From a virus: 64,000 nucleotides of DNA. The notes under the pieces are model-generated. The model had not been told where the DNA came from. It saw nothing but the letters and a program-made list of their open reading frames with translations, and did not search any database. The translations under genes and the position numbers were made by a program. Of the stretch, positions 35,547 through 43,798 are shown piece by piece; positions within the stretch are counted from its first letter, which is position 1; every line of letters starts with the position of its first letter. The stretch covers positions 1-64,000 of the IMG/VR virus record IMGVR_UViG_3300042924_006566; one strand, given 5' to 3'.

Positions 35547-36713
35547 TTATGGCCTTTGTAGCGAAGACTGCGTGACTTCAGATAATATTTCTTGATTACT
35601 CTTAGGTTTCAACATTGTACTCAATTCGTTTAAAGTTTTGGTGCTGGAATCACCATTTATCAATTTCGTCATCGTTTGCGATTGTGAACTTGAAGCTGCT
35701 GTTGATTCGCCACGAATTGTATTTATTGAAGAATTTAAGCTATCGGTAAACGAATTAAATTGTGAACCAATGCTCGTTTCCAGTTGTTTCGGTAACGCAT
35801 TTAAGTCATTTGTGAGATTTTGTACCGATCTTGTGAAATTACTCAAACAGTTCATAAAAATATTCTTTATATTTTGTGGTAGTGTTCCAATCCACTTAAT
35901 AAATTCTTGTATGCCCTGCACAACACCTAAAGCCAAACCAACATTGTAAAGCATATCTGCTGCCTGAGACAGTAATGAATTCAGCTGACTGACAATATCC
36001 TTTACTGCTGAAAATGAAATAGACACAACACCAGTAACATCGGCAATACCAACAGCTTTCACGATTGCATCTAAACCCTTTCTCAAGGTCGAAACAATTT
36101 TTCCCATCTGAGCTCTGACAACATTTGCAAAACCTTTTTTGCCGTCACGTATACCTCTCTGGAGCGCTGTCGCTAATCTTTTGACTGCTGTGATTGTTCC
36201 TAATCCAAGGTCAACATTGATATTCAGATTAAATTTAAATCCGCAAGCGTGAGCCAAATTTGCATTTGATTTTGATATCATGGTGTCGACAATTACACCT
36301 CTATATGGTCTTGGTGTGTTTGGTTCACCGACCTTTCTATCCACCACACCCTCTGGTGGCACAGGAACTTCTTGTTTGTCAACTTGTGGTGAAAAACCTT
36401 TAGATGTATCAGGTTCTTGTGTTTCGACACCGTTGTATATACCAAAAATTACTGGTGCTTGAGCCGACATTCCGTCTTGGAAAAAACCAACAACATAATC
36501 ACCTTCACGCACTGTAGTTGCCGACAATGCTGCTGAAGGTGATAGTAAAACCTGAGCCCATGGCAAATCTTCGGTCGGCATTTCCAATAAATTCTCAGTA
36601 TGCCAACCAAAAATTCTGACTTTACAACGACCTAAACCAAGTGGATCGCTCTTGTTATCTTCGACAACACCAACCCACCAATAAAAACCGTCTTTACCTA
36701 TAAAGTTGTTCAT
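35547..36713 (-). CDS. 5: Baseplate hub protein, gp5 N-terminal OB-fold part
   Basis: A 388-residue protein whose first 115 residues match the gp5 OB-fold: FYWWVGVVEDNKSDPLGLGRCKVRIFGWHT, MPTEDLPWAQVLLSPSAALSATTVREGDYVVGFFQDG, PVIFGIYNG. No lysozyme domain follows. The remaining ~270 residues are a Pro-rich linker (QEVPVPPEGVVDRKVGEPNTPRPYRG) and a helical region (about residues 170-330) of unknown fold. It should trimerise with the gp27-like hub encoded upstream (4-nt overlap) and hold the beta-helix spike encoded downstream. Confidence 0.85.
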   Translation of the reverse strand: MNNFIGKDGFYWWVGVVEDNKSDPLGLGRCKVRIFGWHTENLLEMPTEDLPWAQVLLSPSAALSATTVREGDYVVGFFQDGMSAQAPVIFGIYNGVETQEPDTSKGFSPQVDKQEVPVPPEGVVDRKVGEPNTPRPYRGVIVDTMISKSNANLAHACGFKFNLNINVDLGLGTITAVKRLATALQRGIRDGKKGFANVVRAQMGKIVSTLRKGLDAIVKAVGIADVTGVVSISFSAVKDIVSQLNSLLSQAADMLYNVGLALGVVQGIQEFIKWIGTLPQNIKNIFMNCLSNFTRSVQNLTNDLNALPKQLETSIGSQFNSFTDSLNSSINTIRGESTAASSSQSQTMTKLINGDSSTKTLNELSTMLKPKSNQEILSEVTQSSLQRP

Positions 36714-38149
36714 GATTCTTGCAGTTCTTTTTGATATGTTGAAGATGATAAATTTGGAGAAGAAATTCGTTTTTTGGAACTTTCTTTTGCAATTTCTAAT
36801 ATTGTTTGATACGCGCCTGTTGACTGCATGATATGTCTTACAGCTGTCACCAAGTATTTACCCGAAAAATAATTATCCAATTTTCTCATATTATTTTCAT
36901 CTGTTGCAAGAGAATACAGATTTAAATTGATTGTTCTGCCTGCTGTAATTGCACTATCACCAGGAATCAAAATTTTTAAAACCGTATAATTTGCAAGTGA
37001 AATTTGTGCAGTTCTGTATGGCACATATGTTTCCACAAAAATATCTTGTGCAACACTACCTTCTGCATCCTTAATAAATGGTGCAAAAGACTGATTGGCA
37101 TTACTAAAAGCGACTTTTACAGTTGAATCATACGCTGCTGTCTGTGGTGTTCCCAATCTATTCTTGCCTGGTCCCAAAGGAGGATTTTCATTTAATGTGG
37201 ATGGTTTATTTTTTCCATTATTCAACAAATAATCTTTTTCGTAACTATAATTTGTGACTCTGAAACTCTTTGTTAAAGGATCAATTGTTATTAATTTGTT
37301 AGCATAAGTTCCCGAGCTTGTCTCATTTAATACATCAAAAGTTTTCAGAAATTGTATATCTAAAACCGTAACAAACCCGTTTTCAAATTCACCGGGCTCA
37401 GTGTTGGGATCCACATTCTTTGGTTGAAACTTATATGTTTTGTATGGTATATCTCTATACATTGATTGTAGAGACCTAAAATAATAACCATCATTTGTTT
37501 CGAAAAATAACATATCGGCACCAATTTGAGTGTCCTTTGGTCTTGCATATGTCGATAACCAACTGATAGCTTCAAATGGTTTCAATGTGGGAACAACAAA
37601 ATCATATACACCATACGATTCTTCTAGTCTAACAATTCGATTTTCTGGCACTCTCAATTGATTATAGAGAATATCATTAATGATACCCTCTCTTGTGCCC
37701 TTTATTGTTGAAATTTGTCTTTTAGGATATGATTTTCTAATTTTTATTTGTTCCGATAACATCAGAGCTTCAGAACAGAAAAATAATGTAAAAAATTCAC
37801 TTGTGTGATTACCAATTGGTCTTCTATCACCAACTTTATAAACACGATATTTTCTTTTATTTTTATTTTCTTCTCTTTGAGTTTTTGTTTTGCCGTATGT
37901 TATTTGTATAAATTCATTACCGTCAAGTGACAATTTTTCAATTAAACCTATGGCATCTCTAAAAATAACATATCCAGAAACAGAAAAAGAATAAATGTCT
38001 TCAAAAAAAGACAATTCTGTTACCAAATTTTTTAATTTTATATTTTCACCCGAATTGGTGAGAATATCTACAGACTCTAAATCAAAGTCTTGTTGATAAT
38101 ATGCACCATTTGGTGTTTCGGGTTGACTAAAATTATTTTCTATTTCCAT
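36710..38149 (-). CDS. 27: Baseplate central hub protein, gp27-like
   Basis: A 479-residue protein in the position of the hub that binds gp5 (T4 gp27 is 391 aa). It has the feel of VgrG/gp27 hub proteins: an N-terminal barrel (LTNSGENIKLKNLVTELSFFEDIYSFSVSGYVIFRDAIGLIEKL), a middle domain with GTREGIINDILYNQLRVPENRI and TLKPFEAISWLSTYARP, and a C-terminal barrel ending GKYLVTAVRHIMQSTGAYQTILEIAKES. It lies between gp53 and the gp5 OB-fold gene. Homology is inferred from architecture and order, so the gp27 label is less certain than those of gp6 or gp25. Confidence 0.7.
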   Translation of the reverse strand: MEIENNFSQPETPNGAYYQQDFDLESVDILTNSGENIKLKNLVTELSFFEDIYSFSVSGYVIFRDAIGLIEKLSLDGNEFIQITYGKTKTQREENKNKRKYRVYKVGDRRPIGNHTSEFFTLFFCSEALMLSEQIKIRKSYPKRQISTIKGTREGIINDILYNQLRVPENRIVRLEESYGVYDFVVPTLKPFEAISWLSTYARPKDTQIGADMLFFETNDGYYFRSLQSMYRDIPYKTYKFQPKNVDPNTEPGEFENGFVTVLDIQFLKTFDVLNETSSGTYANKLITIDPLTKSFRVTNYSYEKDYLLNNGKNKPSTLNENPPLGPGKNRLGTPQTAAYDSTVKVAFSNANQSFAPFIKDAEGSVAQDIFVETYVPYRTAQISLANYTVLKILIPGDSAITAGRTINLNLYSLATDENNMRKLDNYFSGKYLVTAVRHIMQSTGAYQTILEIAKESSKKRISSPNLSSSTYQKELQES

Positions 38150-38152
38150 ATT

Positions 38153-38746
38153 TTAAAGCATCAATCTTTTTAATTCATCTTCAAATTGACCGAGATAAGA
38201 TTTGTTCAATATTTTTATTGTTCTTTTCGATTCATTTAAATTTAATTCATATTCATAATACGAAACAGCTTTTTTTGTTACCGACACAGTAACTTGTCCT
38301 GTGGGTAAAGAATATGTTGTAGTTGTTTCTTGTAAAACAATATAATCAATTAGAGAAATATTGACAATATTTTCTGTAGTTGTATTAGTACCAGCATCAA
38401 CTTGAGTTATAATTTTTTCATAATGATGTGTTGTTGTATATGGATCAAATTGTGTATATTTTTGTTCAATATATGCATCAAAATTTCTTCTACTTAGTGG
38501 CCAGTCCCACAAAGGATCAGTTAATTGATTTGTGTACATTAACACCCAATAATAATAAGATGATCCATAATACTTATGTGCAACAATTTCTGGTGTATCA
38601 CTATCTTGTATATCATAAGTGTAATATAATAAAGGATTATTAAGTACTGATTGTATAATACTGGCTCTGGCCATTATATTAGTCAGAACGCTGGTACCTC
38701 TAGGGGTTATTGTATATAATTTAGGTAGTGAATCGAAATACTGCAT
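38153..38746 (-). CDS. 53: Baseplate wedge protein gp53
   Basis: A 197-residue homologue of T4 gp53 (196 aa), which completes the wedge and links wedges to the hub. The family hallmark is the LysM-like segment DTPEIVAHKYYGSSYYYWVLMYTNQLTDPLWDWPLSRRNFDAYI (about residues 50-95), preceded by SVLTNIMARASIIQSVLNNPLLYYTYDIQD. The start MQYFDSLPKLY (38746) is preferred because a longer version would overlap the upstream gene. T4-type order (48-53-hub-5) is consistent. Confidence 0.92.
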   Translation of the reverse strand: MQYFDSLPKLYTITPRGTSVLTNIMARASIIQSVLNNPLLYYTYDIQDSDTPEIVAHKYYGSSYYYWVLMYTNQLTDPLWDWPLSRRNFDAYIEQKYTQFDPYTTTHHYEKIITQVDAGTNTTTENIVNISLIDYIVLQETTTTYSLPTGQVTVSVTKKAVSYYEYELNLNESKRTIKILNKSYLGQFEDELKRLML

Positions 38747-38747
38747 T

Positions 38748-39782
38748 TTAGAAACCTTCTTCGATCTTAGCTCTGTCAATGAGTGCGATTTCTTTGAATG
38801 ATAGTGTCATTGTAGTTTGAACTGGTGCGCCATCATTGTGTGCGGCCCAGCCGTTTGGTGCATAATTTACTTCAATATTTGTAATTACACTCTTTTCAAT
38901 TTTGTTTAAATTTTTATTTTCTTGACCATTATATTTAAACTGTAACTCAAATATTGCAGGAGGAACAAAAAACATACCTGCAGCTTCTCTTACAATTGAT
39001 GGTGCAGCATATCTTCTAAATTCTCTAATAATTTTTTTCACCATGTTTGCTTCTTCTCGCGAAACAGGAGAAAAAGTAAACGACATTTGGTATGTTCTGA
39101 AATCAATACCCTCAAATAACAACTGTTGCTGTGGGTTAAAGACATATCCAGCTCTGTTTAGTACCAATTTTGCAGCACTATTCTGCATTATTGAATTTAT
39201 ACCTGAAGCCAGTTTACCAACCAGAGGTATTGAAGCTGCAGCCTCAATTAAAGAAAGTGAATTGTATTGTGCATCATAACTAAAATTCAAGTTTTCGGGC
39301 ATGTATAATTCAATCTGGCCAGCCAGTTCAGTTCTCTGTTTCAGAGCACTCTGTAGTTTGGTGCCAATCGATGTTCCAGTATTTCTAATGAAACTAGTGA
39401 TTTGTGAAGAATTTAAGGATGTGGTTGTATTACCACCAAAAAAATTCGTAAAACCACTTAGTGTGTCAGAAAGAGAAAAGTTTGTGTCAAATATTTTATC
39501 ATAAGTCGTCGGAAGACCACTTATTGGATCATATCCAGTTATATACTGATTATTAAATAAGTCCGTAATTCCTTGAGCACCTTCTTCCAAGGTTACTTCT
39601 TTTACCTTCTGAATGGTAAAAAGAACGGAGTGACCTCTATTTGTTGCACCTAAGTTTCTCGGATAATGCAAATTTGCAACATCATATTGAGATTCGTATA
39701 AGGAAGATAGAGGACCACCGATTGTTTCAGTTGGTCCAATAATTCCTCCGAGAGAACTTGGTAGTGTTATTGTTATGGCCAT
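38748..39782 (-). CDS. 48: Baseplate tail-tube cap/initiator, gp48/gp54 family
   Basis: A 344-residue protein (T4 gp48 is 364 aa, gp54 320 aa). Key segments are LHYPRNLGATNRGHSVLFTIQKVKE (about residues 37-62), ELAGQIELYMPENLNFSYDAQYNSLSLIEAAAS, FSPVSREEANMVKKIIREFRRYAAPSIV and the C-terminal VNYAPNGWAAHNDGAPVQTTMTLSFKEIALIDRAKI, typical of tube-like proteins at the baseplate-tube junction. It caps the hub and starts tube polymerisation. It is first in a long leftward operon and has a perfect T4 late promoter upstream. GGAAAAACC precedes ATG 39782. Confidence 0.85.
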   Translation of the reverse strand: MAITITLPSSLGGIIGPTETIGGPLSSLYESQYDVANLHYPRNLGATNRGHSVLFTIQKVKEVTLEEGAQGITDLFNNQYITGYDPISGLPTTYDKIFDTNFSLSDTLSGFTNFFGGNTTTSLNSSQITSFIRNTGTSIGTKLQSALKQRTELAGQIELYMPENLNFSYDAQYNSLSLIEAAASIPLVGKLASGINSIMQNSAAKLVLNRAGYVFNPQQQLLFEGIDFRTYQMSFTFSPVSREEANMVKKIIREFRRYAAPSIVREAAGMFFVPPAIFELQFKYNGQENKNLNKIEKSVITNIEVNYAPNGWAAHNDGAPVQTTMTLSFKEIALIDRAKIEEGF

Positions 39783-39809
39783 GGTTTTTCCGGAAACAGA
39801 TATACATAC

Positions 39810-39817
39810 TATTTATA
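39810..39817 (-). promoter_or_regulatory. T4 late promoter TATAAATA
   Basis: A perfect match to the T4 late promoter core TATAAATA on the minus strand, 28 nt before the gp48-like start. It lies in the 34-nt divergent gap and directly abuts the gp4 start on the other strand. It is the likely main late promoter of the leftward baseplate operon. Confidence 0.75.
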
Positions 39818-40254
39818 TGGCTTATTCAGGTTTATTTCGACCAACAAATCCTCAAAAATACATTGGGGATCATAAAAATATTGTATATCGCTCGAGTTGG
39901 GAATGTCGAGTGATGAATTGGCTCGACAAAAATCCACAAATTATATCTTGGGCATCTGAAGAAATGACCATTCCTTATAAATCACCAGTTGATGGTAAGT
40001 GGCATCGTTATTTCCCTGACTTTTTAGTTAAATTTCGAACTAGAGATGGTATTTTGAAAACAATGATGTTGGAAGTAAAACCAAAAAAACAAGCTCAGCC
40101 ACCAGAAAAGAAGAAAAGGGTCACAAAACAGTACATTCAAGAAGTTGCAACATGGGGCGTGAATCAGGCAAAATGGAAAGCTGCCAATGAGTATTGTTTA
40201 GACCGGGGTTGGGAATTCAAAGTAATAACTGAAGAACATTTAGGATTGAAATAA
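39817..40254 (+). CDS. 4: Head completion protein gp4
   Basis: A homologue of T4 gp4 (head completion, formerly gp50/65), which closes filled heads before tails join and has an endonuclease-like fold. MAYSGLFRPTNPQKYIGDHKNIVYRSSWECRVMNWLDKNP is the family N-terminus. Downstream residues fit a PD-(D/E)XK/TnsA-like core: E near SEEMTIPY, PDF in HRYFPDFLVKF, and LEVKPK. ATG 39817 is chosen over the in-frame ATG at 39775 because the family starts at MAY-x-G-x-F-x-P and because it leaves a short divergent intergenic region. The chosen version is 145 residues. No clear ribosome-binding site is seen for either start. Confidence 0.88.
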   Translation: MAYSGLFRPTNPQKYIGDHKNIVYRSSWECRVMNWLDKNPQIISWASEEMTIPYKSPVDGKWHRYFPDFLVKFRTRDGILKTMMLEVKPKKQAQPPEKKKRVTKQYIQEVATWGVNQAKWKAANEYCLDRGWEFKVITEEHLGLK

Positions 40255-40257
40255 ATA
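40250..40257 (+). promoter_or_regulatory. Late-promoter-like AATAAATA abutting next gene
   Basis: AATAAATA on the plus strand overlaps the gp4 stop codon and ends 4 nt before ATG 40262, the same close spacing as the box at gp25. It could be chance AT-richness. Confidence 0.3.
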
Positions 40258-40261
40258 GAAT

Positions 40262-40867
40262 ATGGCAAAAGAATCTCATCTCACACTACTAGAACGCGAA
40301 AAAACGGCAGCTGAAATGCAAACGCTCAGCCGTCAAGCTGTACAATGGTTAGTTCAAAGAATAGCTGAGATAAAGAATATACGTGCAGTTCCGGCTCAAA
40401 TTAGATCGGAAAAAAATAGATATACACGCAGATTTCTAATGGGTGGTTTATATTTTTTCTATTATAACCCAAAAAACAAGGATGATTTACCATATTATGA
40501 TACTTTCCCATTGGTTTTGATATTGGAAAGATACACTGACGGATTCCTGGGACTAAACCTACACTATTTGCCCGTCAAGTATAGAGTTGCACTCCTGAAA
40601 AAATTAATTGGTTTTGGTGCAATCTACACCGACCAGGACGAGTTAAAGAGAATAAGAATCACCTATGAGATACTGAATTCCACCAGGAGATTTAGAGAAT
40701 ATAAACCTTGTCTAAAAAGATACCTATATCCACAAATAAGGTCAAGGATTTTGGCGGTACAACCTAATGAGTGGGATATTGCGACATATTTGCCAGTGCA
40801 ACAATTCAGAAAAGCAAAGCCAAATGAAGTTTGGCGAGATTCTCTACAGGAGATAAGGAAATCTTAA
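40262..40867 (+). CDS. Conserved T4-like phage protein, function unknown
   Basis: A 201-residue basic protein. The core block RFLMGGLYFFYYNPKNKDDLPYYDTFPLVLILERYTDGFLGLNLHYLPVKYRVALLKKL (about residues 58-115) is a strongly conserved pattern in environmental T4-like phages that I recognise but cannot name. An Arg/Tyr-rich C-terminus follows. No catalytic motif or membrane segment is evident. It sits between head completion gp4 and a tube-fold protein, so a head-tail or DNA-end role (as with T4 gp2, next to gp4 in T4) is possible. This is position-based inference only. Confidence 0.8.
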   Translation: MAKESHLTLLEREKTAAEMQTLSRQAVQWLVQRIAEIKNIRAVPAQIRSEKNRYTRRFLMGGLYFFYYNPKNKDDLPYYDTFPLVLILERYTDGFLGLNLHYLPVKYRVALLKKLIGFGAIYTDQDELKRIRITYEILNSTRRFREYKPCLKRYLYPQIRSRILAVQPNEWDIATYLPVQQFRKAKPNEVWRDSLQEIRKS

Positions 40868-41518
40868 ATGCCTAGTTTAAATGACTTCAAATCCAGTTTT
40901 AGAACCGACTTGGCAAGAACAAGTAGATTTAATGTCATGGTGCCTATTCCTAGCGGATTTTTGAATGGCAACTTGTTTAATACGAGTGAAACACCATCTG
41001 GTGCGGCCGAATCATTAGTATCTGGTACTGAACAATCTTTTACGGTCACCGCAGAAAGACTTACCAGATATTCGACAATTAGAAGTTTAATCTTTCGATG
41101 CGAAAATGCAAACTTACCTGGCCGAAATTTAGCGACAGCTGATCAGAGAATATATGGTCCCATTGAAAAGCACCCATATCTTACAACATATAATGATATT
41201 GACTTAACTTTCATTGTCTCAGATAAGATGGAAGAAAAATTCTTATTTGACGATTGGATCGAATATATCAATCCTTCAGACACAAATAATTTTAGATACA
41301 GAGATCAATATCAAACAACATTAACAATCAATCAGTATGATGTAAATGATTTTCCTTCATATACTGTAGAATTGTATGAAGCTTTTCCAATTTCGATCAA
41401 TCAAATGGATCTGGATTGGGGTAACGATGGTTATCATAAGATAACTGTGACTTTTGCCTACACATATTGGAAAAATTATAGAGGACTAACAAATAATATT
41501 TTATTGAATTTTACATGA
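40868..41518 (+). CDS. Tail-tube-fold protein (gp19/gp54-like)
   Basis: A 216-residue protein with the features of T4 tail-tube-fold proteins. It has a short N-terminal helix and a first strand (DLARTSRFNVMVPIPSGF), then FRCENANLPGRNLATADQRIYGPIEKHPYLTTYNDIDLTFIVSDKMEEKFLFDDWIEYINP. It ends INQMDLDWGNDGYHKITVTFAYTYWKNY, a typical tube-subunit C-terminus. The major tube protein normally lies beside the sheath gene in the head cluster, so this copy next to gp26 is more likely a baseplate-tube adaptor such as gp54. It starts directly after the upstream stop. Confidence 0.75.
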   Translation: MPSLNDFKSSFRTDLARTSRFNVMVPIPSGFLNGNLFNTSETPSGAAESLVSGTEQSFTVTAERLTRYSTIRSLIFRCENANLPGRNLATADQRIYGPIEKHPYLTTYNDIDLTFIVSDKMEEKFLFDDWIEYINPSDTNNFRYRDQYQTTLTINQYDVNDFPSYTVELYEAFPISINQMDLDWGNDGYHKITVTFAYTYWKNYRGLTNNILLNFT

Positions 41519-41528
41519 AGGAGTTATT

Positions 41529-42254
41529 ATGGCTTTGCCCAAAATTGATACACCAACCTATGAATTGACATTACCAGTTTCCAAGAAAAAGATTAAATAT
41601 AGACCATTTCTTGTTAAAGAACAAAGAAATCTTTTGATGGCAATGGAATCTAATGAAACGGAAGAAGTTCATAGAGCAATCAAAGATGTTTTAGTAAACT
41701 GTATTCTGACAAAAAATATAAAGGTTGATGAACTGCCCGTAATCGATGTAGAATATCTTTTCATTCACCTGAGGGCAAAGTCTGTTGGTGAAGTTGTTGA
41801 ATCAAAATATAGATGCAACAACTTTGTTGAAGGAAAAGAATGTAATAACATCATGGACAATCAATTAAATCTTTTAAATTTAAAAGTTGAAATTAATTCT
41901 GAGATTAAACCAGAAATTCAATTGAATGAAAAGTTGACTGTCAAGTTTAAATATCCAGAATTTGGTAAAATTAAAGACTCATTAAAATATGAAAATGCCG
42001 GTGAAATGACATTCAGTATGATTGCACACAGTATTGAGTACATTTATGATGGTGAACAATTTTACTATGCAAAAGAATCTACAGAAAAAGAATTGATTGA
42101 ATTTATAGAGTCGATGAATCAACAACAGTTTGAGAAAGTAGAAGAATTTTTTGGCAATCTACCAAAGTTAAGAGATAAAATTGAAATGAAATGTGGCAAA
42201 TGTGGTTTCGAACATAAAATTGATGTGGAAGGCCTAGAAAGTTTTTTCGGTTAA
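41529..42254 (+). CDS. 26: Baseplate hub assembly protein gp26
   Basis: A 241-residue protein of the T4 gp26 family (T4 gp26 is 208 aa), involved in hub and tape-measure assembly. MALPKIDTPTYELTLPVSKKKIKYRPFLVKEQRNLLMAMESNE is the characteristic start. A Cys pair in KYRCNNFVEGKECNN and a CGKCG knuckle near the C-terminus could bind zinc. AAGGAG lies 6 nt upstream of ATG 41529. The last codons contain a -1 slippery heptamer, so a fraction of ribosomes should produce a longer form. Confidence 0.85.
   Translation: MALPKIDTPTYELTLPVSKKKIKYRPFLVKEQRNLLMAMESNETEEVHRAIKDVLVNCILTKNIKVDELPVIDVEYLFIHLRAKSVGEVVESKYRCNNFVEGKECNNIMDNQLNLLNLKVEINSEIKPEIQLNEKLTVKFKYPEFGKIKDSLKYENAGEMTFSMIAHSIEYIYDGEQFYYAKESTEKELIEFIESMNQQQFEKVEEFFGNLPKLRDKIEMKCGKCGFEHKIDVEGLESFFG
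42242..42248 (+). promoter_or_regulatory. Probable -1 ribosomal frameshift site T-TTT-TTC
   Basis: In the gp26 frame the codons read AGT TTT TTC GGT TAA, giving a canonical X-XXY-YYZ heptamer (T TTT TTC) two codons before the stop. Slipping by -1 reads through as CGG TTA ACA and stays open for 62 codons to TAA at 42434. That frame has no ATG near its beginning. Confidence 0.75.
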
Positions 42255-42436
42255 CATTTCGTCATGATGATTTGAGAAATTACTACAAAACTAATTTCTC
42301 TTTGGTGCAACACCACAAATACAGCCTTACGGAACTTGAGAATATGATGCCGTGGGAAAGAGACATTTATATTTCCATGTTGATACAATATATTGAGGAA
42401 GAAAATCAAAAATTAAAAGAACTAAGACGATCATAA
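42248..42436 (+). CDS. Frameshift extension of gp26 (G/GT-like)
   Basis: Sixty-two codons in the -1 frame after gp26, reading RLTFRHDDLRNYYKTN... then SLTELENMMPWERDIYISML and EENQKLKELRRS. The MPWERDIYxxxL pattern is typical of the T-like second half of phage tail-assembly chaperones made by frameshifting (lambda gpG/gpGT and relatives). With slippage the product would be about 302 residues. The only in-frame ATGs are far inside the conserved part, so independent initiation seems unlikely. The next gene starts directly on its stop. It is a probable tape-measure or hub chaperone. Confidence 0.75.
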   Translation, partial: RLTFRHDDLRNYYKTNFSLVQHHKYSLTELENMMPWERDIYISMLIQYIEEENQKLKELRRS

Positions 42437-43798
42437 ATGGAAAAAGAAAAACTAAGTATTTCGGAAAAGTTAAAGAACAAGGTGTCTTCACTTTTCAGTT
42501 TAGGTTCAGTTGATGCTGAATCCACTGGTGTTCAGTTTAAAACATCCAGAACAGCTCTAGGTGAAATTTTTAAAATTATGGTCAGACTGGAAGAAGAAAG
42601 AAAAGTCAGGAGTGAAATAGAAAATCTTAGTTTAAAATTGGATGGTTTAAGAGAAAACAAAAGAAATCGCGAACTAATTAAAGCTCTGACTGGCCAAAAA
42701 CTGAAAAAAGTTAAGCCTGAAAAAGTAATCAAAGAAATACCAAAAGAATCTAAGGGCGAAAAACCTCCAAAAGAATTAAAAAAACCTACGGAAGTTACCA
42801 CATTACCGCCTGTTGCAACCAAGCCTCCTGTTACCACCACAACCCCACCGGTGACAACAACCAAGCCTCCTGTTACCACCACAACCCCACCGGTGACAAC
42901 AACCAAGCCTCCTGTTGCAACTAGACCGCCGGCCGCACCGGCACCACCTGTGGCGGCACCAAAACCACCGGTTGCACCGACTAAACCGCCTGCACCACCG
43001 GCAACACCAACAAAACCACCAGTTGCAGTATCTAAACCACCAATAGTTCCATCTATTGCGGTCGGAACAGCCGTGACTGCAGCTTCATTACAAAAAGAAG
43101 CACTTGCAAGAATATCATCCAAAGAGGGCTTTGCGGGTAAATCTTATCTAGATCCGAAGAAAGGTGATCCTAGAAAATTATATTCTGTTGGTTATGGTCA
43201 TCAAATTACGGAAAATGAAATAAAAAATGGTTACATCATGGCAGGCAATAAAAAAATTCCTGTGTTAGGTGAAAGAGGAAAAGACACAGTTATTTCTAAA
43301 GAAGATGCATATGAACTCTTAAAACAGGATTATCCGAAATATGAGGAAAATGCAAGAAAAATTCCAAATTTTGATAAATTGAATCTTCAAGCACAAACAG
43401 CTCTTGTTGATATGACATATAACATGGGCGTCAATTGGTATAAAAATTGGCCAATTTTAATGAAGCAGTTAGAAAATCTTCAGTTGGATGAAGCATCAAA
43501 AAATATACTTTCTTCCGTTTATGCCACACAGGTAAAAGGTAGGGCCAAAGAAAATGCCGAATCTATTAAAAATGGTTTAAAGAATATACCAATACAAGAA
43601 CCGAGAATAAATGCACCAAATCTACCTGTAGATTCTTTGTCAAAAGAAAATAAAAACTTGAAGCGCGAAATGAATGAAACGGCCGGCAACATAATCAATA
43701 ACATAAACAATGTTGCACAAACATCACAATCGCCACAGATAGATACCAAAAAGGTAGAAGAAATCACACCACCACTAATTAGAAAATCGAGACAATAA
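42437..43798 (+). CDS. Tail/hub protein with Pro-rich linker and lysozyme domain
   Basis: A 453-residue protein. Residues 1-95 are helical (MEKEKLSISEKLKNKVSSLFSLG...RENKRNRELIKALTGQ). Residues 115-210 are a Pro/Thr/Lys-rich linker with repeated KPPVTTTTPPVTT units. Residues about 220-375 are a GH24/T4-lysozyme-like domain, with the catalytic Glu in SSKEGFAGKSYLDP and the LYSVGYGHQI motif (Ser replaces the usual Thr of TxGYGH), then LVDMTYNMG. The C-terminal tail contains NNINNVAQ, a motif also in the next gene. It probably cuts peptidoglycan during injection, replacing the lysozyme domain missing from gp5 here. Confidence 0.82.
   Translation: MEKEKLSISEKLKNKVSSLFSLGSVDAESTGVQFKTSRTALGEIFKIMVRLEEERKVRSEIENLSLKLDGLRENKRNRELIKALTGQKLKKVKPEKVIKEIPKESKGEKPPKELKKPTEVTTLPPVATKPPVTTTTPPVTTTKPPVTTTTPPVTTTKPPVATRPPAAPAPPVAAPKPPVAPTKPPAPPATPTKPPVAVSKPPIVPSIAVGTAVTAASLQKEALARISSKEGFAGKSYLDPKKGDPRKLYSVGYGHQITENEIKNGYIMAGNKKIPVLGERGKDTVISKEDAYELLKQDYPKYEENARKIPNFDKLNLQAQTALVDMTYNMGVNWYKNWPILMKQLENLQLDEASKNILSSVYATQVKGRAKENAESIKNGLKNIPIQEPRINAPNLPVDSLSKENKNLKREMNETAGNIINNINNVAQTSQSPQIDTKKVEEITPPLIRKSRQ
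42827..42907 (+). repeat. Tandem Pro/Thr-coding repeat in linker
   Basis: Near-identical DNA units of about 42 nt (AAGCCTCCTGTTACCACCAC followed by AACCCCACCGGTGACAACAA) occur in tandem within the lysozyme protein linker and encode KPPVTTTTPPVTTT. They make an extended linker and could vary in copy number. Confidence 0.75.

Noticed and set aside
42532-43122. 196-codon minus-strand Gly/Val-rich frame
   Set aside because: Shadow of the Pro/Thr linker of the lysozyme protein. The opposite frame encodes a conserved GH24-type domain.
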